In this document: positions 16,955 through 18,193 of the stretch, piece after piece | Layout of the letters: the number at the start of each line of letters is the position of its first letter | Numbering within the stretch: position 1 is the first letter of the stretch | NCBI GenBank assembly: GCA_041689775.1 | Contig: JBDNFP010000139.1 | Location: forward strand, 1 to 18,193 | Source of the DNA: JBDNFP01 sp041689775 | Lineage (GTDB): Bacteria > Bacteroidota > Bacteroidia > Cytophagales > Spirosomataceae | DNA length: 18,193 nucleotides | Reading direction: 5' to 3' | Program-made: the position numbers and the translations under genes | Notes under the pieces: generated by a model | What the model was told of the DNA's origin: nothing | What the model saw: the letters and a program-made list of their open reading frames with translations, nothing else | Databases searched by the model: none

Positions 16955-18024
16955 TAGTTCGTTGTAAAATAATAAGTTGCTGTTGCCCTTTTATCCAATT
17001 TATCGGTCGGGGTTCGTTCAAAACTGTCCACAAAGTAAATAGCTTTTGGGACTTCAAAGGTAATTACTCGCTCTTTCAATCTTTTTACTACTTCTTCCAA
17101 GCTGAACTCAGATGGTTCAGATTTTACAAAGAGGACGAGTTTTTGACCCAAGCGTTCGTCATTTTCGTACCAATGGAAGAAGTCAACGGACATATTAAAC
17201 TCAACTAGAATTTCTTCCAAAACCCGATCAACCTTATCCAATTGAATCTTTACTCCACCAGAATTAATAATCGAATCAATACGCCCCAACCACGCAAAAG
17301 TCCGCCCGGAAGTAATCTTCACCAAATCATTGGTTTGGACCAGTTTGTTGTCCGTTACTGCTCCTTTTAAATATAGGCAGCCACGCTCATCTGCACCAAA
17401 CTCCAAGCCGTCTAATACAGTGTACTCTTCTTGGGGAGAAGTTCCGTTTAATCTTCTAATAGCAACGTGCGAAACCGTTTCGGTCATACCATAGCTTTGA
17501 TAAACAGGTACGGCTAAATTCCGTATTTCTTTTAATAAAATGGCCGAAACGGGGGCTCCTCCTACTAAAATTTTCCCGACTGAATTTAATACCTCCCGGG
17601 TAGTTTCATCCAAAAGGCAGTTGGCCAACTGCATCGGAACCATAGCAATGAAGTCAAAATTCTCGGAAGAGTCAATTTCAAACAACGGATTACCGGAAGG
17701 CTCTATGACCGTCAATTCCCAGCCAATTTCCATACCTCTGACCATCATCATGATTCCGGCGATGTACTCAACCGACAGGCATACAAGGGCTTTTGAGCCA
17801 ATGGGGAGATTTAACGCATTGGAAGTCATCCGGGCCGAGGCCTGCAATTGGGATCTCTTAACACTGATTGATTTTGGATCACCGGTAGAACCCGAAGTTT
17901 TGAAAGAAAAAGTTTTCTGTCCTTCCATCCACGCTTTTCCAAAAACCAATGCTTGCTTAAAGTATGGATGCTCAGGCGGTTTTTCGGTTAAAATCCGGTT
18001 ATTATTTGTTTTCCAGTAGTTCAT
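16954..18024 (-). CDS. menE: o-Succinylbenzoate-CoA ligase (short Bacteroidota form)
   Basis: An ANL-superfamily adenylate-forming enzyme that activates o-succinylbenzoate with ATP and CoA in menaquinone synthesis. Motifs in order are the phosphate-binding TSGSTGDPK (43-51), YGMTETVSH (from Y178), GRIDSIINSGGVKI in the hinge region, and the adenylation lysine K342 in RTPTDKLDKR. At 356 residues it lacks the first hundred or so residues of classical 450-residue MenE enzymes; this short form is what I expect in Bacteroidota. Another small acyl-CoA ligase is possible but less likely. No other men gene is in the window. The downstream unknown gene overlaps it by one base, and a DUF2452-like gene diverges upstream. 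Confidence 0.85.
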   Translation of the reverse strand: MNYWKTNNNRILTEKPPEHPYFKQALVFGKAWMEGQKTFSFKTSGSTGDPKSISVKRSQLQASARMTSNALNLPIGSKALVCLSVEYIAGIMMMVRGMEIGWELTVIEPSGNPLFEIDSSENFDFIAMVPMQLANCLLDETTREVLNSVGKILVGGAPVSAILLKEIRNLAVPVYQSYGMTETVSHVAIRRLNGTSPQEEYTVLDGLEFGADERGCLYLKGAVTDNKLVQTNDLVKITSGRTFAWLGRIDSIINSGGVKIQLDKVDRVLEEILVEFNMSVDFFHWYENDERLGQKLVLFVKSEPSEFSLEEVVKRLKERVITFEVPKAIYFVDSFERTPTDKLDKRATATYYFTTN

Positions 18025-18059
18025 TTGTGGGTTTCAAACCCCTAAGTTCGTGAAATGGT

Positions 18060-18091
18060 TTTGAACCTACCATAAACAATCCGTAATTTTG
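18060..18091 (+). promoter_or_regulatory. Bacteroidota-type promoter of the DUF2452-like gene
   Basis: TTTG at 18060-18063 and TAATTTTG at 18084-18091 match the TTTG-N20-TAnnTTTG consensus without a mismatch. Transcription would begin near 18098, leaving a leader of only about 10 bases before the ATG at 18108. This is the best promoter match I found in the window. Confidence 0.65.
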
Positions 18092-18107
18092 ACCGTTTAA
18101 AGTTGTT

Positions 18108-18193
18108 ATGATGGACAAAAAATTTGACGACGAAAAGATAGCCCAAAATCCTGGGTTAATGGAATACGCCCACACCGCAGGTGGGGCCATCAT
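18108..18193 (+). CDS. DUF2452-like protein, N-terminal fragment (3' end outside the window)
   Basis: Only 28 codons are visible. The start is ATGATG, so the first residue could be at 18108 or 18111. The visible NPGLMEYAHTAGGA segment resembles the conserved start of DUF2452 proteins, small soluble proteins of unknown function of about 130-150 residues found in Bacteroidota, which typically continue into a PEDKGKIKGR-like stretch. That continuation lies beyond the window. The assignment is from memory of the family and rests on a short fragment. It diverges from menE with an 83-base spacer and has its own well-matched promoter. Confidence 0.6.
   Translation, partial: MMDKKFDDEKIAQNPGLMEYAHTAGGAI

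Noticed and set aside
17540..18019. 159-codon open frame on the + strand
   Set aside because: It lies entirely antisense to menE, which has all family motifs, and its translation shows no recognisable domain.
1..18193. Defence island, prophage, insertion sequence, CRISPR or biosynthetic cluster
   Set aside because: No transposase, integrase, repeat array, phage structural gene or synthase is visible, and gene order and composition look like core chromosome.

Overview
The window reads as a chromosomal stretch from a member of the Bacteroidota, most likely a Cytophagales-type organism. The clues are a moderate-GC genome with little Shine-Dalgarno signal, promoter-like elements of the Bacteroidota type (TTTG-N20-TAnnTTTG at 18060-18091 and a near match at 8664-8695), a mitochondrial-type aconitase, a TonB-dependent outer-membrane receptor, a short MenE for menaquinone synthesis, and a DUF2452-like start at the right edge. 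Genus cannot be settled from sequence alone. I see no rRNA, tRNA, insertion sequence, CRISPR array or prophage.

Left part (1-3937, + strand): the C-terminal three quarters of an ATP-dependent 5-oxoprolinase (fused HyuA-HyuB type). It overlaps by 4 bases an NRAMP-superfamily membrane protein whose canonical metal ligands are all replaced. The pair looks like a salvage unit for 5-oxoproline (pyroglutamate) in which the NRAMP relative is the probable permease. An intrinsic terminator is built into the last codons of the NRAMP-like gene. Facing it on the - strand is a TonB-dependent receptor (3945-6011), then a perfect 32-bp palindromic terminator, then aconitase (6153-8417).

Middle (8738-13534, + strand): a tight co-directional run of topA, a zinc-less SIRT5-like NAD-dependent deacylase, an aldo/keto reductase and folD, closed by a strong terminator at 13567-13610. 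A class-3-like aldehyde dehydrogenase converges on folD from the - strand (13608-15038).

Right part: an XRE-type regulator with a proline-rich linker and an S24/LexA-like C-terminal domain whose Ser/Lys dyad is replaced by Asp/Arg (15179-16192). Its 3' end overlaps an unrecognised 260-residue protein on the - strand, which is translationally coupled to menE (16954-18024). Diverging from menE, a DUF2452-like gene runs off the window from 18108.

Most of the window is housekeeping metabolism (TCA cycle, DNA topology, one-carbon metabolism, menaquinone). The parts most worth following up are the non-canonical NRAMP protein coupled to oxoprolinase, the catalytically dead-looking S24 regulator, the cysteine-free sirtuin, and the unknown gene locked to menE.
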